DNA of 64,000 nucleotides from assembly GCF_017352375.1 (NCBI RefSeq), contig NZ_JAFEVR010000007.1, positions 431,171 through 495,170 of the forward strand, given 5' to 3'. The position numbers and the translations under genes are program-made. Below are positions 18,840 to 26,454 of the stretch, piece after piece (the stretch's first letter is position 1; each line of letters opens with the position of its first letter). The notes under the pieces are model-generated. The model was not told the DNA's origin. It made no database searches and was given only the letters and a program-made list of their open reading frames with translations. This stretch comes from Mycolicibacterium sp. S2-37 (GTDB lineage Bacteria; Actinomycetota; Actinomycetes; Mycobacteriales; Mycobacteriaceae).

Positions 18840-19061
18840 ACCCTCACCGCGCAACGGATTGGCGATCATCAGATGAGCGGTACTCGCCAACTGTCCGTCA
18901 GCGGGCAGTGGCATGTGCTGGGTGCCCGCATGGATCTTTCTCAGCGCACTGGCCAGCGCCTGAGGGTCACCGGTGAGCGCAGCACCATCGGCGTCGGCGG
19001 CGTATTCGCGGGCACGGCTGATCGCCAACTGAATCAGACCCGCGGCGATGGGTGCCACTGA
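18840..19061 (-). pseudogene. htpX: Remnant of an HtpX-type M48 metalloprotease
   Basis: A 74-codon stretch reads like the middle-to-C-terminal part of Htp[21 protein letters not shown], then [12 protein letters not shown] and [11 protein letters not shown]. The REYAAD glutamate is the third zinc ligand of HtpX. The HEXXH motif and the membrane helices that should precede it are absent, and the expected C-terminal FSTHPP segment is missing after NPLRG. The fragment sits inside an open frame (18756-19109), but both ends are unrelated sequence. It is a decayed duplicate, not a working protease. Confidence 0.75.
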
Positions 19062-19249
19062 ACTGAACGGCGGATCGCCCACGCCGGGAGCCGGCGACAC
19101 TGGCGACATCTATCCGTGGTGAACCCGCGCGGCGTGCGTCAGTCGGACGCGGGATCGGTCCGCCCTGGTCCCCCAGCAAGGGTGAGAGCGTGTCTCGATC
19201 GTGCTGCTCATGGGTTCGCAGTCGACGAACGCAGCGCGCGAGGCAGTCG

Positions 19250-19265
19250 GTAAGTGTACAGTTAC
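19250..19265. promoter_or_regulatory. Operator of the ArsR-SRPBCC-MDMPI operon
   Basis: GTAAG-TGTACA-GTTAC lies 5 bp upstream of the ArsR GTG start and is part of an 18-bp near-palindrome (19249-19266, 16 of 18 positions symmetric). Its short distance to the start suggests a leaderless transcript with the -10 element inside the operator, hence autorepression. The same GTAAS-N6-GTTAC layout occurs at 36696-36711 before a second ArsR gene. Confidence 0.6.
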
Positions 19266-19270
19266 CGTTA

Positions 19271-19591
19271 GTGACTACTTACGAAGCGGGGGACCCGTGG
19301 TCTGCCTTGGCAGATCGCACGCGCCGCACGATCTTCAAGCGACTGGCGACGGGGCCAATGGCGGTGAGCGAACTGGCCGACGGACTTCCCGTCAGCCGAC
19401 CAGCCGTGTCGCAGCACCTGAAGGTCCTCAAATGTGCCGGGTTGGTCCGCGACCGCCCGCAGGGAACCCGGCGGGTGTACCAGGTGGAGCCGCGAGGCGT
19501 CGAGGCACTTCGTGCGGAATTGGACGCGTTCTGGGACAAGGCTCTCGCCGCTTACCAATCGATCGCAGATGAAGGGGAACGGACATCGTGA
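19271..19591 (+). CDS. ArsR-family transcriptional regulator
   Basis: A 106-residue winged-helix regulator: ALADRTRRTIFKRLATGPMA, recognition helix VSRPAVSQHLKVLKCAGLV and the wing RDRPQGTRRVYQVEP. It has no metal-binding cysteines of the classical ArsR metal sensors, so it belongs to the group that partners SRPBCC (AHSA1) proteins. The GTG start follows the palindromic operator directly. Its stop overlaps the next start (GTGA). It likely represses its own operon; the inducer is unknown. Confidence 0.88.
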   Translation: MTTYEAGDPWSALADRTRRTIFKRLATGPMAVSELADGLPVSRPAVSQHLKVLKCAGLVRDRPQGTRRVYQVEPRGVEALRAELDAFWDKALAAYQSIADEGERTS

Positions 19592-20064
19592 CATCGTCGA
19601 AGGTGGAGCCCATACGGAAGAGCGTCGTCGTCAACACCGGTGTCGAACGGGCATTCGCAGTGTTCACCGACAGGTTCGACGCGATCAAACCACGCGAACA
19701 CAACTTGCTCCCCGTCCCCATCGCTCGGACCGTCTTCGAGGCACGCGTCGGTGGTCACATATACGACGAGGGTGTCGACGGCACCCGTTGCGAATGGGCC
19801 CGCGTCCTGGTTTACGAACCGCCTGTGCGTCTGGTCTTCTCGTGGGACATCAGTGCGAGCTGGCAATTGGAAACCGACCTGGCTCGCACGAGCGAGGTCG
19901 AGATTCGGTTCGTCGCGATGTCCGCCGACCGCACTCGCGTCGACTTGGAGCACCGATATCTCGAGCGCCATGGCACCGCGTGGCGAGCCGTCGCCGACGG
20001 GGTCGATGGCGACAACGGTTGGCCCTTCTACCTCCGCCGCTACCTCGAGGTGGCGGCAGCGTGA
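19588..20064 (+). CDS. SRPBCC (AHSA1-like) domain protein
   Basis: A 158-residue START-like helix-grip domain. Typical features are IRKSVVVNTGVERAFAVFTD, GGHIYDEGVDGTRCEWARV, VFSWDISASW and the C-terminal helix GWPFYLRRYLEVAAA. The fold binds hydrophobic ligands and is commonly encoded with an ArsR repressor as here, by a GTGA overlap. Ligand and role are unknown. It overlaps the following MDMPI gene in the same way, so the three genes are one coupled operon. Confidence 0.85.
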   Translation: MTSSKVEPIRKSVVVNTGVERAFAVFTDRFDAIKPREHNLLPVPIARTVFEARVGGHIYDEGVDGTRCEWARVLVYEPPVRLVFSWDISASWQLETDLARTSEVEIRFVAMSADRTRVDLEHRYLERHGTAWRAVADGVDGDNGWPFYLRRYLEVAAA

Positions 20065-20690
20065 ACGCCAACGGGGTGTCTCTGATGGACTTGGCGGTCG
20101 AGGAGCGAGGCGATCTCGCCGCGTATCTGTCGACGTTGACGACATCTCAGTGGTACAGCCGAAGTCTCTGTGCCGGTTGGACGGTGAAGGACGTTGCCGC
20201 TCACGTCGTCAGCTATGAAGATCTGGACTTCGGCGGCCTGGTGAGGCGCTTCATCAAGGGCAGAATCGTCCACGCCAACGACGTGGGGGTGGAGGAGTTA
20301 GCACCGTTGTCCCCGCAAGAACTGGTCGGCTTCCTCGATAAACATTTGCACCCGCGCGGCCTCACCGCGGGGTTCGGCGGGATGATCGCGCTCGTCGATG
20401 GAACGATCCACCACCAAGACATCCGCCGCGCACTCGGTCACCCGCGCACCGTGCCCCCTCACCGCCTGGAACGCATACTCCCGTTGGTGCCTGGTAATCC
20501 CCGACTGGGCGCGCGCAGGCGCATCAAGGGCCTTCGGCTCCAAGCAACCGACGTCGACTGGCGATACGGCGACGGACCCGAGGTAGCGGGCACCGGCGAG
20601 GCTTTGTTGATGGCGATGACAGGTCGCAAAGTGGCCGTCGCCGAACTGTCGGGCCCTGGTCAACCGGTGCTGGCCGCGCGAGTGCTCTGA
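20061..20690 (+). CDS. Maleylpyruvate isomerase family mycothiol-dependent enzyme
   Basis: A 209-residue DinB/MDMPI-fold protein. The N-terminal four-helix bundle has LCAGWTVKDVAAHVVSYED, which carries the metal-ligand His of this family, and a second His pair in VDGTIHHQDIRRALG. The C-terminal part (LRLQATDVDWRYGDGPEV) matches the sterol-carrier-like extension. Such enzymes use mycothiol in isomerisation or conjugation reactions. The GTG start overlaps the SRPBCC stop (GTGA). A role in thiol-dependent detoxification with its two neighbours is inference. Confidence 0.82.
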   Translation: MNANGVSLMDLAVEERGDLAAYLSTLTTSQWYSRSLCAGWTVKDVAAHVVSYEDLDFGGLVRRFIKGRIVHANDVGVEELAPLSPQELVGFLDKHLHPRGLTAGFGGMIALVDGTIHHQDIRRALGHPRTVPPHRLERILPLVPGNPRLGARRRIKGLRLQATDVDWRYGDGPEVAGTGEALLMAMTGRKVAVAELSGPGQPVLAARVL

Positions 20691-20823
20691 GGCGTCGTCG
20701 CGAGCTCGATCAGGTGATCCTTATTGATCCAGACGCTGACGGAAGCGTTCGATGGGGCTGGAGGGACGACATCGTCAGCGCCAGGTGGGTCTGGCGTCCT
20801 CCGTTGTCGGTGCCGCCGCAGGT

Positions 20824-21861
20824 CTAGATCACACGGAGCAGGAGTTTTCCTGCCAGCCGGCCCGTTTCGAGAATGCGGTGGGCTTCCTGCACGTCGTCGA
20901 ACGCCAGCACGCGGTCGATGCCAATGCTCAAGACCCCGCGGTCGCGGGCGTCGCCGATGTAGGCCTTGGCGTCCGCGAGGCGATCGGGGAACTCGATGAG
21001 TTCGAAGAGGTCCACGAACGACACCGACTTCCGGTCCAGCGCCACCAGGGGCACGTCGACCCGAGCGGCGCGGATGTCCGGTGAAGTCTGCGCGCCGTAG
21101 CACAGGACGTGGCCGAACGGCGCGGTCGCGGCGACCAGCGCCGTCAGCAGGGGTCCGCCCACCGTGTCGTAGACGACCTTGGCTCCGCACCCATCGGTGA
21201 CGGTGGCGACCACCGCGGCAAGGTCCTCGTCGTCGGTGGCGACCGCGTGGTCAGCGCCCAGCGCGAGGAGTTCAGGCTTGCGCGCCGTGGTGCGGGTCGT
21301 CGCGACCACGGCGGCACCGAGGTCACCCAGAATCTGAATCAACGCGGTGCCGACCGAGGACGTCCCAGCGGTCACGATCACAGTGTCGCCGGGGGCGATC
21401 GCCACCTTTGTGGCCAAGGTGTAGGCCTGCAGGCTGGCCATCCACGTCGCGGCTTCCTCCTCGTCGGATCGGCCATCGGCGATGTGGACGAGGGCGTCGA
21501 CCGGAACGTCGGCGTGCGTCGCGTAGGTGCCAGTGCCTACTACCGGTGACTGGATCGGCAGGATCGCTACCCGGTCTCCGACCTGGAAATGGTCGACGTC
21601 TGGTGCGGTCTCAATGATTCTTCCCGCTCCTTCGACGCCCAGCGTCTCCGGCAGCGTGGGTGCGATGACGTAGTGATCTCGGCGGAACAGCGCCTCGAAG
21701 CGGTTCAACCCGATCGTGTGGATCTCCACCCGCACATGTCCGGGCTGCAGCGCAGACAGCTGTAATGGCACCAGCTCCAAGACCTCGGGTCCGCCCAGTC
21801 GGGTGAACTGCACCCGGCGCATCCCCGACGCCGCGTCGTCGGCACGTGAGACTTCAATCAT
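20824..21861 (-). CDS. Quinone oxidoreductase-like MDR family reductase
   Basis: A 345-residue medium-chain dehydrogenase of the zeta-crystallin/quinone reductase group. It lacks the catalytic zinc cysteines, and has the NADPH-binding ITAGTSSVGTALIQI motif (TAGTSSVG near residue 163) and the GVEGAGRI segment near 82. These enzymes reduce quinones or activated alkenes with NADPH. An ATG 13 codons downstream (21822, MRRVQFTRLGGPEVLEL) is the start more usual for the family. Two TGTAAC-N7-GTTACA sites lie 78-127 bp upstream, so it belongs to the putative regulon of the Rrf2 gene at 23576. Confidence 0.87.
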   Translation of the reverse strand: MIEVSRADDAASGMRRVQFTRLGGPEVLELVPLQLSALQPGHVRVEIHTIGLNRFEALFRRDHYVIAPTLPETLGVEGAGRIIETAPDVDHFQVGDRVAILPIQSPVVGTGTYATHADVPVDALVHIADGRSDEEEAATWMASLQAYTLATKVAIAPGDTVIVTAGTSSVGTALIQILGDLGAAVVATTRTTARKPELLALGADHAVATDDEDLAAVVATVTDGCGAKVVYDTVGGPLLTALVAATAPFGHVLCYGAQTSPDIRAARVDVPLVALDRKSVSFVDLFELIEFPDRLADAKAYIGDARDRGVLSIGIDRVLAFDDVQEAHRILETGRLAGKLLLRVI

Positions 21862-21938
21862 CAACCGATTCACAATCTTTGGTTCCAATCGAGTCGTCGT
21901 TCGCGTAGCTGGACCGGGTCGATCCCCGACCCAGCAAA

Positions 21939-21957
21939 TGTAACCGTTTCTGTTACA
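21939..21957. promoter_or_regulatory. Regulon operator, site 1 (TGTAAC-N7-GTTACA)
   Basis: TGTAAC-CGTTTCT-GTTACA, perfect 6-bp arms. It lies upstream of the MDR gene, paired with site 2 at a centre-to-centre distance of 31 bp (about three helical turns). Confidence 0.75.
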
Positions 21958-21969
21958 GACACTAGCACA

Positions 21970-21988
21970 TGTAACAACATTGGTTACA
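21970..21988. promoter_or_regulatory. Regulon operator, site 2 (TGTAAC-N7-GTTACA)
   Basis: TGTAAC-AACATTG-GTTACA, perfect 6-bp arms with the same 7-bp spacer as sites 1, 3 and 4. It is the distal site upstream of the MDR gene. Confidence 0.75.
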
Positions 21989-22142
21989 GTCGAGGACGTG
22001 CCATGACACGACGTCGACTCCGTGCACACAACGGGACGCCGGTGGATCTGTCACCGCCAGGACGGGCGTCCACTCCCCCTTGCGATACGTTGCGGCAGAA
22101 CATGACTCCGATGTCGGCGCCCCACATCCTGGCGCGGACCGC

Positions 22143-22505
22143 CTACGAACCACCGGCAACGCAGAACACGTTGCCGGCCGGATCGGCCAGGACCACCCAC
22201 CCGAAGTCGGCGCCGGCAGCGTGCCTGCCTACTTCGGTGGCGCCGGCGGCGACGAGCCGGGCCGCGTCGCGCTCCCTGTCCTGGGAGTGCAGATCCAGGT
22301 GCACCCGGTTCTTGCCCGGCGTGGGGTCAGGTACCTTCTGAAACCCCAACCGTAGACCCTGCGACGAGGTCACCACCACGAACTCGTCGGGTGCTGCGAC
22401 ATTCAGCTCACCGGCGATGGCGCCGGCCCACCACGCCGCCAGCTGCTCGGGGTCGGTGCAGTCGATGGTCACCATCGCGATCTCGAGGGGTGATTGGTCG
22501 GTCAT
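22143..22505 (-). CDS. VOC superfamily (glyoxalase-like) protein
   Basis: A 120-residue single vicinal-oxygen-chelate domain pair: IAMVTIDCTDPEQLAAWWAG, then RLGFQKVPDPTPGKNRVHLD and the closing FGWVVLADPAGNVFCV. Candidate metal residues are the His in RVHLDLHS. Proteins of this type include glyoxalases, bleomycin/fosfomycin-binding proteins and dioxygenases; the exact role is open. It lies 53 bp behind the SDR gene, probably in the same transcript from the promoter carrying operator sites 3 and 4. Confidence 0.82.
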   Translation of the reverse strand: MTDQSPLEIAMVTIDCTDPEQLAAWWAGAIAGELNVAAPDEFVVVTSSQGLRLGFQKVPDPTPGKNRVHLDLHSQDRERDAARLVAAGATEVGRHAAGADFGWVVLADPAGNVFCVAGGS

Positions 22506-22558
22506 GGTCGTTCTCCGTTCGTGTTTGGTGGTCGAGCCGGTCGCGATTTCGGTCGGCT

Positions 22559-23305
22559 TCAGACGGCTGCGCCGCCGTCGATGATCAGATCCGAGCCGGT
22601 GAGGAACGACGATCGATCGGAGGCGAGGAACACTGCGCCGGCGGCGATCTCGCCGGCCTCGCCCCGTCGTCCCATTGGTGTGGTGATGGTGTTGGCGCCG
22701 TCGTCGCCGAGTTCTTCAAGGACGGTGCTCATGCCGGGGGTGTTCACCGGTCCGGGGCACAGCGCCGAGACGCGGATGTTGCGCGGCGCAAGTTCGATTG
22801 CCCAGGAGCGGGCGAAGTTGCGGATCGCTGCCTTGGTGGCGGCGTACACGCTCATGCCGGGCTGGCCGTCGATGCCCGAGATGGACGACATCAGCACTAC
22901 TGAGGCCCCGTCGGTCAGCAGCGGCAACGCCTTCTGCACGGTGAACACCAGGCCCTTGACGTTGTCGTCGAAGGTGGTGTCGTAGTGCTCCTCGGTGATG
23001 TCGGCCAGACCGATGGGGCGGCCGCTGCCGGCGTCGGCGACCAGCACGTCGAGGCGGCCGCTGCGATCGTTGATGGTCGCATACAACGCGTCCAGCGAGG
23101 ACAGGTCGGACACGTCGCCGACGACGCCGGTGACGTCAATGCCGGTGTCGGCCTTGATGTCGGCGACGGCGGCGTCGACGACCTGTTTGCGGCGTCCGGT
23201 CAGATAGACCTGCGCGCCTTCGGAGGCGAAGCTGCGTGCGGTCGCCAAACCGATGCCGGCGCTGCCGCCGGTGACCAGTGCTACCTTGCCGTCGAGCTGT
23301 CCCAT
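22559..23305 (-). CDS. SDR family NAD(P)-dependent oxidoreductase
   Basis: A 248-residue classical SDR: TGGSAGIGLA near residues 12-21, DVLVADAGSG in place of NNAG, Ser in VVLMSSISG, catalytic YAATK, and the C-terminal FLTGSDLIIDGGAAV. The start ATG has AAGGAGAA 5 bases upstream. It is divergent from the Rrf2 regulator, and operator sites 3 and 4 lie in the 270-bp intergenic region. The substrate is unknown; the company of MDR and VOC genes suggests reduction of reactive carbonyls or quinones. Confidence 0.88.
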   Translation of the reverse strand: MGQLDGKVALVTGGSAGIGLATARSFASEGAQVYLTGRRKQVVDAAVADIKADTGIDVTGVVGDVSDLSSLDALYATINDRSGRLDVLVADAGSGRPIGLADITEEHYDTTFDDNVKGLVFTVQKALPLLTDGASVVLMSSISGIDGQPGMSVYAATKAAIRNFARSWAIELAPRNIRVSALCPGPVNTPGMSTVLEELGDDGANTITTPMGRRGEAGEIAAGAVFLASDRSSFLTGSDLIIDGGAAV

Positions 23306-23475
23306 GATTGTTCTCCTTGGTGTGTAGGGATGGTGGTTGAGTCGTTGCAGGGTCCAGCGCGCACCCGTCGGACGCGGGAGGTGGCGCCCAGCACGTGTCC
23401 TTCGGCCAACTACGAGACTCGACGGTGTCGAATGCGATTGCGCCGGATCACATCTCTGACCGACGGCATGGTGTT

Positions 23476-23494
23476 TGTAACCGATCCTGTTACA
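23476..23494. promoter_or_regulatory. Regulon operator, site 3 (TGTAAC-N7-GTTACA)
   Basis: TGTAAC-CGATCCT-GTTACA, perfect arms, in the divergent promoter region between the SDR and Rrf2 genes. The right arm is followed by GGTAACA, which makes an overlapping TGTTAC-AG-GTAACA palindrome (23488-23501). Confidence 0.75.
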
Positions 23495-23503
23495 GGTAAC
23501 ATA

Positions 23504-23522
23504 CGTAACAGAGTTAGTTACA
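23504..23522. promoter_or_regulatory. Regulon operator, site 4 (CGTAAC-N7-GTTACA)
   Basis: CGTAAC-AGAGTTA-GTTACA has one arm mismatch. Its centre is 28 bp from site 3. It lies 54 bp before the Rrf2 start codon, a position suited to autoregulation. Confidence 0.7.
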
Positions 23523-23575
23523 GTCAAGTCGGAGGTCGCCGGCATCGCCGGCAGCGGTCAGGACACGGGTGCGAG

Positions 23576-24040
23576 ATGAGCGCGAACAGCAGGATGAGCC
23601 TGGCGGTGCACGTATTGACGTGGATCGCCTTCGACCGCCGCGGCACCGACAAGGAGGTCGGCACCTCACAACGCATCGCCACCAGCGTGAACACCAACCC
23701 GGTCGTCATCCGCCGATGCTTGAGCGAGTTACGGGTGGCCGGCCTGGTCGAGTCGAGTCGCAGCGGCGGCTGGGCGCTGACCCGCGATGCGTCGAAGATC
23801 ACTCTTCTCGACGTCTATGACGCCGTCGGCGACGGAGAGATCTTCGGTATGCACGCCTCACCCCCGGACGCGGAATGCTATGTCGGGTACGGCATTCAAC
23901 CCGTCTTGAGTCGGGTCTATGCACGCGCCACCGCAGCGTTGCGCAAGTCGCTGGCCACGACGTCCATCGCCGACGTTCTGCGTGACACGATGGCGGAATT
24001 CGAGGCCGGTAACGGAATGGAGGTCCTTCGTGGCCCGTGA
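23576..24040 (+). CDS. Rrf2-family transcriptional regulator
   Basis: A 154-residue Rrf2/YwnA-type regulator: MSLAVHVLTWIAF at the N-terminus, winged-helix residues SQRIATSVNTNPVVIRRCLS, the wing LVESSRSGGWALTRDAS, and the dimerisation helix TALRKSLATTSIADVL. It lacks the three-cysteine Fe-S cluster of IscR/NsrR; only Cys in RRCLSE and AECYVG are present, which may serve as redox or electrophile sensors as in YwnA-like proteins (inference). It is the best candidate to bind the four TGTAAC-N7-GTTACA sites. It overlaps the XRE gene by 11 bp. An ATG six codons later is an alternative start. Confidence 0.85.
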   Translation: MSANSRMSLAVHVLTWIAFDRRGTDKEVGTSQRIATSVNTNPVVIRRCLSELRVAGLVESSRSGGWALTRDASKITLLDVYDAVGDGEIFGMHASPPDAECYVGYGIQPVLSRVYARATAALRKSLATTSIADVLRDTMAEFEAGNGMEVLRGP

Positions 24041-24881
24041 CGGCGCACCGGAATCCGGCAACCAGCTGGGTGTCTTCCTGCGCGCGCAGCGCGCACGGAT
24101 CAACCCTCACGATGTGGGCCTTCCGTTGGTTGTGGGCAGACGGGTCGCCGGCCTGCGGCGCGAAGAGGTCGCCGTCCTGTCCGGGGTGAGCGCGGACTAC
24201 TACGCCCGCCTGGAACAGGGCCGGGAACGCACCCCGTCCGCCCAGGTCGTCGACGCGATCTGCCACGCCCTCCGACTGGCACCGGACGCTCGTGCGCACG
24301 CCTTCCGCCTGGCGAGGCTCTCCCCGACCGCCGCGCACACCGGTGACACGGTCAGCCCGGAGCTGCTGCAGACGATGGACGCCTTCCCGTACGCCGCCGC
24401 CTACGTCACCAACCCAGCGTTTCGCGTCCTGATCGCCAACCCCGCCGCCGACGCCCTGATCACACCACTGCAGCAGCGGGACCCCAACGTACTCGCCGCG
24501 TTGTTCCTCGATCCCTCCGCGCGCGACTTCTACGTCAACTGGAACGAGGTGTCCCAGGCCTCGGTCAGCGCATTGCGCTTGGCCGAAGGCTTCACCCCGG
24601 CGCATCCGGAGGTCATCGACCTGATCACACGCCTGTGCCGCGACAGCACCACCTTCCGCGGACTATGGCACGACCACGCCGTAGCCGGCCTGACCGCGAC
24701 GCGCAAGACCATCCGTCATCCGGAGGTCGGCATGCTGACGCTGAGCTATCAAACCTTCGACGTCCGTAGCGCTCCTGGCCAGCAGCTCACGGTGGCCACC
24801 GCCGCCCCCGGCTCGGCCAGCGCCGACGCCCTGGCGCTGCTGGGGACACTCGACGCGACCCGCCGCCACGAACGTCTCTAG
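24030..24881 (+). CDS. XRE-family regulator with MmyB-like ligand-binding domain
   Basis: A 283-residue regulator. The N-terminal helix-turn-helix has VAGLRREEVAVLSGVSADYY followed by ARLEQGRERTPS. The remainder (DAFPYAAAYVTNPAFRVLIAN onward) is the PAS-like MmyB/MLTR ligand-binding domain, which in relatives holds a hydrophobic ligand. The GTG start has a strong GGAGG 6 bases upstream and lies inside the end of the Rrf2 gene, so the two regulators are made together. Likely targets are nearby oxidoreductases such as the VOC and saccharopine-dehydrogenase-like genes downstream. Confidence 0.88.
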   Translation: MARDGAPESGNQLGVFLRAQRARINPHDVGLPLVVGRRVAGLRREEVAVLSGVSADYYARLEQGRERTPSAQVVDAICHALRLAPDARAHAFRLARLSPTAAHTGDTVSPELLQTMDAFPYAAAYVTNPAFRVLIANPAADALITPLQQRDPNVLAALFLDPSARDFYVNWNEVSQASVSALRLAEGFTPAHPEVIDLITRLCRDSTTFRGLWHDHAVAGLTATRKTIRHPEVGMLTLSYQTFDVRSAPGQQLTVATAAPGSASADALALLGTLDATRRHERL

Positions 24882-24928
24882 CCCTGCCTAGGTGCAGCAC
24901 ACCCAGGAAGTCTCGCCCTTCCCCAGGT

Positions 24929-24959
24929 GTGGCGACACCGGTTCACTCGGTGTCACCAC
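24929..24959. promoter_or_regulatory. 12-bp inverted repeat between XRE and VOC genes
   Basis: GTGGCGACACCG and CGGTGTCACCAC form 12-bp arms with one mismatch around a 7-base loop. It lies 48 bp after the XRE stop and 55 bp before the VOC start. No T-run follows, so an operator for the XRE regulator is more likely than a terminator, but either is possible. Confidence 0.45.
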
Positions 24960-25013
24960 CACTTAGGGAAGTCGCCGGCGGCTTCAACATCTAACCGGAA
25001 AGAGACGACCACC

Positions 25014-25409
25014 ATGCTCGATCACGTCTTCCTGTCAGCGAGCGACCTGGACCGCTCCATCGTCTTCTACACCGCAGCACTCGCACCCCTGGGCATCACC
25101 GCTCGCCTGGACTACGCCGGCACGGACGGCCCACCCGGCCACCCCGACCTCAAGGGCTTCGGCGCCAACGGCCGGATGATCTTCTGGCTACGCAGCGGAA
25201 CGGTCGAGGGCCGCGCCGCGCATGTCGGCTTCATCGCCGGCAGCGCAGCGCAGGTCGACGCCGCCTACACGGCTGCCATCGCCGCCGGAGCCACCGACAA
25301 CGGCGCACCCGGCGCGCGCCTACACTACGACCCGCGTTACTACGCCGCCAATGTGCTCGACCCCGACGGCTACAGCCTCGAATTCGTCTACAAGAGTTGG
25401 CAGCACTGA
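25014..25409 (+). CDS. VOC superfamily (glyoxalase/bleomycin-resistance-like) protein
   Basis: A 131-residue VOC protein: MLDHVFLSASDLDRSIVFYT at the start, GFGANGRMIFWL in the middle, and the end AANVLDPDGYSLEFVYKS, the usual final strand with its Glu metal ligand. His4 and the C-terminal Glu match the standard metal positions; HVGFIA gives a third ligand. Members with this pattern are annotated as lactoylglutathione-lyase-like, but the substrate is unknown. The gene is 3 bp upstream of the saccharopine-dehydrogenase-like gene, so they are cotranscribed. Confidence 0.85.
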   Translation: MLDHVFLSASDLDRSIVFYTAALAPLGITARLDYAGTDGPPGHPDLKGFGANGRMIFWLRSGTVEGRAAHVGFIAGSAAQVDAAYTAAIAAGATDNGAPGARLHYDPRYYAANVLDPDGYSLEFVYKSWQH

Positions 25410-25412
25410 ATC

Positions 25413-26396
25413 ATGCCTACGCTGATGATCTACGGAGCCACCGGATACACCGGCCGCCTCACCGCCGAGCATGCCGCAGCAGCCGGACTCGATCTGGTGC
25501 TGGGCGGACGAGACAACACCCGGCTGGCAGCACTGGCCCACGAACTCGGGGCCGGCCATCGCACGTTCGACCTCGGCGACGACGAGGCAATCGACGTTGC
25601 GCTGTCGGACATCGCCGTCGTCCTGAACTGCGCCGGTCCGTTCATGCAGACGGCGAAACCCCTCATCGGCGCCGCCATCCGTTCGCAGACCCACTATCTC
25701 GATGTCGCAGCCGAACTCGACAGTTACTACCTGGCCGAGGAACTGGACCCGAGCGCCCGCGACGCCGGCGTGATGTTGCTTCCTGGAAGTGGCGGCAGCG
25801 TGGCCATGCTCGGCTGCCTGGCCGCGCACGCCGCGCAACGCGTCACCGATCCCCGAAGCGTGCGCATCGCCCTGCACGTCGCCGGATCCATGTCGCGAGG
25901 ATCGGCCATCAGCGCGGGCGAGAACCTCACCACCGACTGCCTGGAACGCCTCGACGGTCAGCTCGTCAGCCGCAACCCCGACGACCGACGCGATTTCGAC
26001 TTCGGATGGGGACTGATATCCTGTTCTGCGACAACGCTTCCCGACCTGGTGACCATATGGCAGGCCACGGGCATCCGCCACATCGAGACCTTCGTACATG
26101 TCTCGGGATACGCCTTCCCCGACGGGGACCTCGCTGCCCTTCCCGACGGCCCCTCAGCCGACGAGCGGCGCGCCAACCGCTACCACGCCGCCGTCGAAGT
26201 ATCCGGGGCGGACGGCGCGGTGGCGCGCTCGGTCCTCGACACGGTCAACGGATACACCTTCACCCCCTTGGCCGCCACCGAAGCCGCGCGACGAGTTCTC
26301 AGCGGAGAACACCGTCCCGGATTCCACACCCCCGCAGCATTGTTCGGCACCTCCTTTGCCGAGACCATCGCCGACACCCGCATCACAGACCTGTAA
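25413..26396 (+). CDS. Saccharopine dehydrogenase-like NAD(P)-binding protein
   Basis: A 327-residue protein whose N-terminus, LMIYGATGYTGRLTAEHAA, is the Rossmann motif of the saccharopine-dehydrogenase/trans-acting enoyl reductase family. VLNCAGPFMQTAKPLI near residue 70 and YLDVAAELD near 97 are strong family markers. Mycobacterial relatives reduce polyketide or lipid intermediates, or have unknown roles. It lacks the C-terminal region of true lysine-pathway enzymes. It is cotranscribed with the VOC gene and ends at a strong inverted repeat. Confidence 0.82.
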   Translation: MPTLMIYGATGYTGRLTAEHAAAAGLDLVLGGRDNTRLAALAHELGAGHRTFDLGDDEAIDVALSDIAVVLNCAGPFMQTAKPLIGAAIRSQTHYLDVAAELDSYYLAEELDPSARDAGVMLLPGSGGSVAMLGCLAAHAAQRVTDPRSVRIALHVAGSMSRGSAISAGENLTTDCLERLDGQLVSRNPDDRRDFDFGWGLISCSATTLPDLVTIWQATGIRHIETFVHVSGYAFPDGDLAALPDGPSADERRANRYHAAVEVSGADGAVARSVLDTVNGYTFTPLAATEAARRVLSGEHRPGFHTPAALFGTSFAETIADTRITDL

Positions 26397-26430
26397 GCGG
26401 CCCATGAACCTCCTCGCAGGGTGGGCCGCT
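26396..26430. terminator. Bidirectional terminator-like hairpin
   Basis: AGCGGCCCA and TGGGCCGCT form perfect 9-bp arms around a 17-base loop that itself holds CCT/AGG. It lies between two convergent genes (stops at 26396 and 26455). There is no clear U-tract, as is common in mycobacteria. Confidence 0.55.
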
Positions 26431-26454
26431 GGTCCTGCCCACCGTGAGCTCAGG

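Noticed and set aside
20691..20823. Possible gene remnant between convergent genes (WINKDHLIELA on the minus strand)
   Set aside because: The match is too short to assign to any family.
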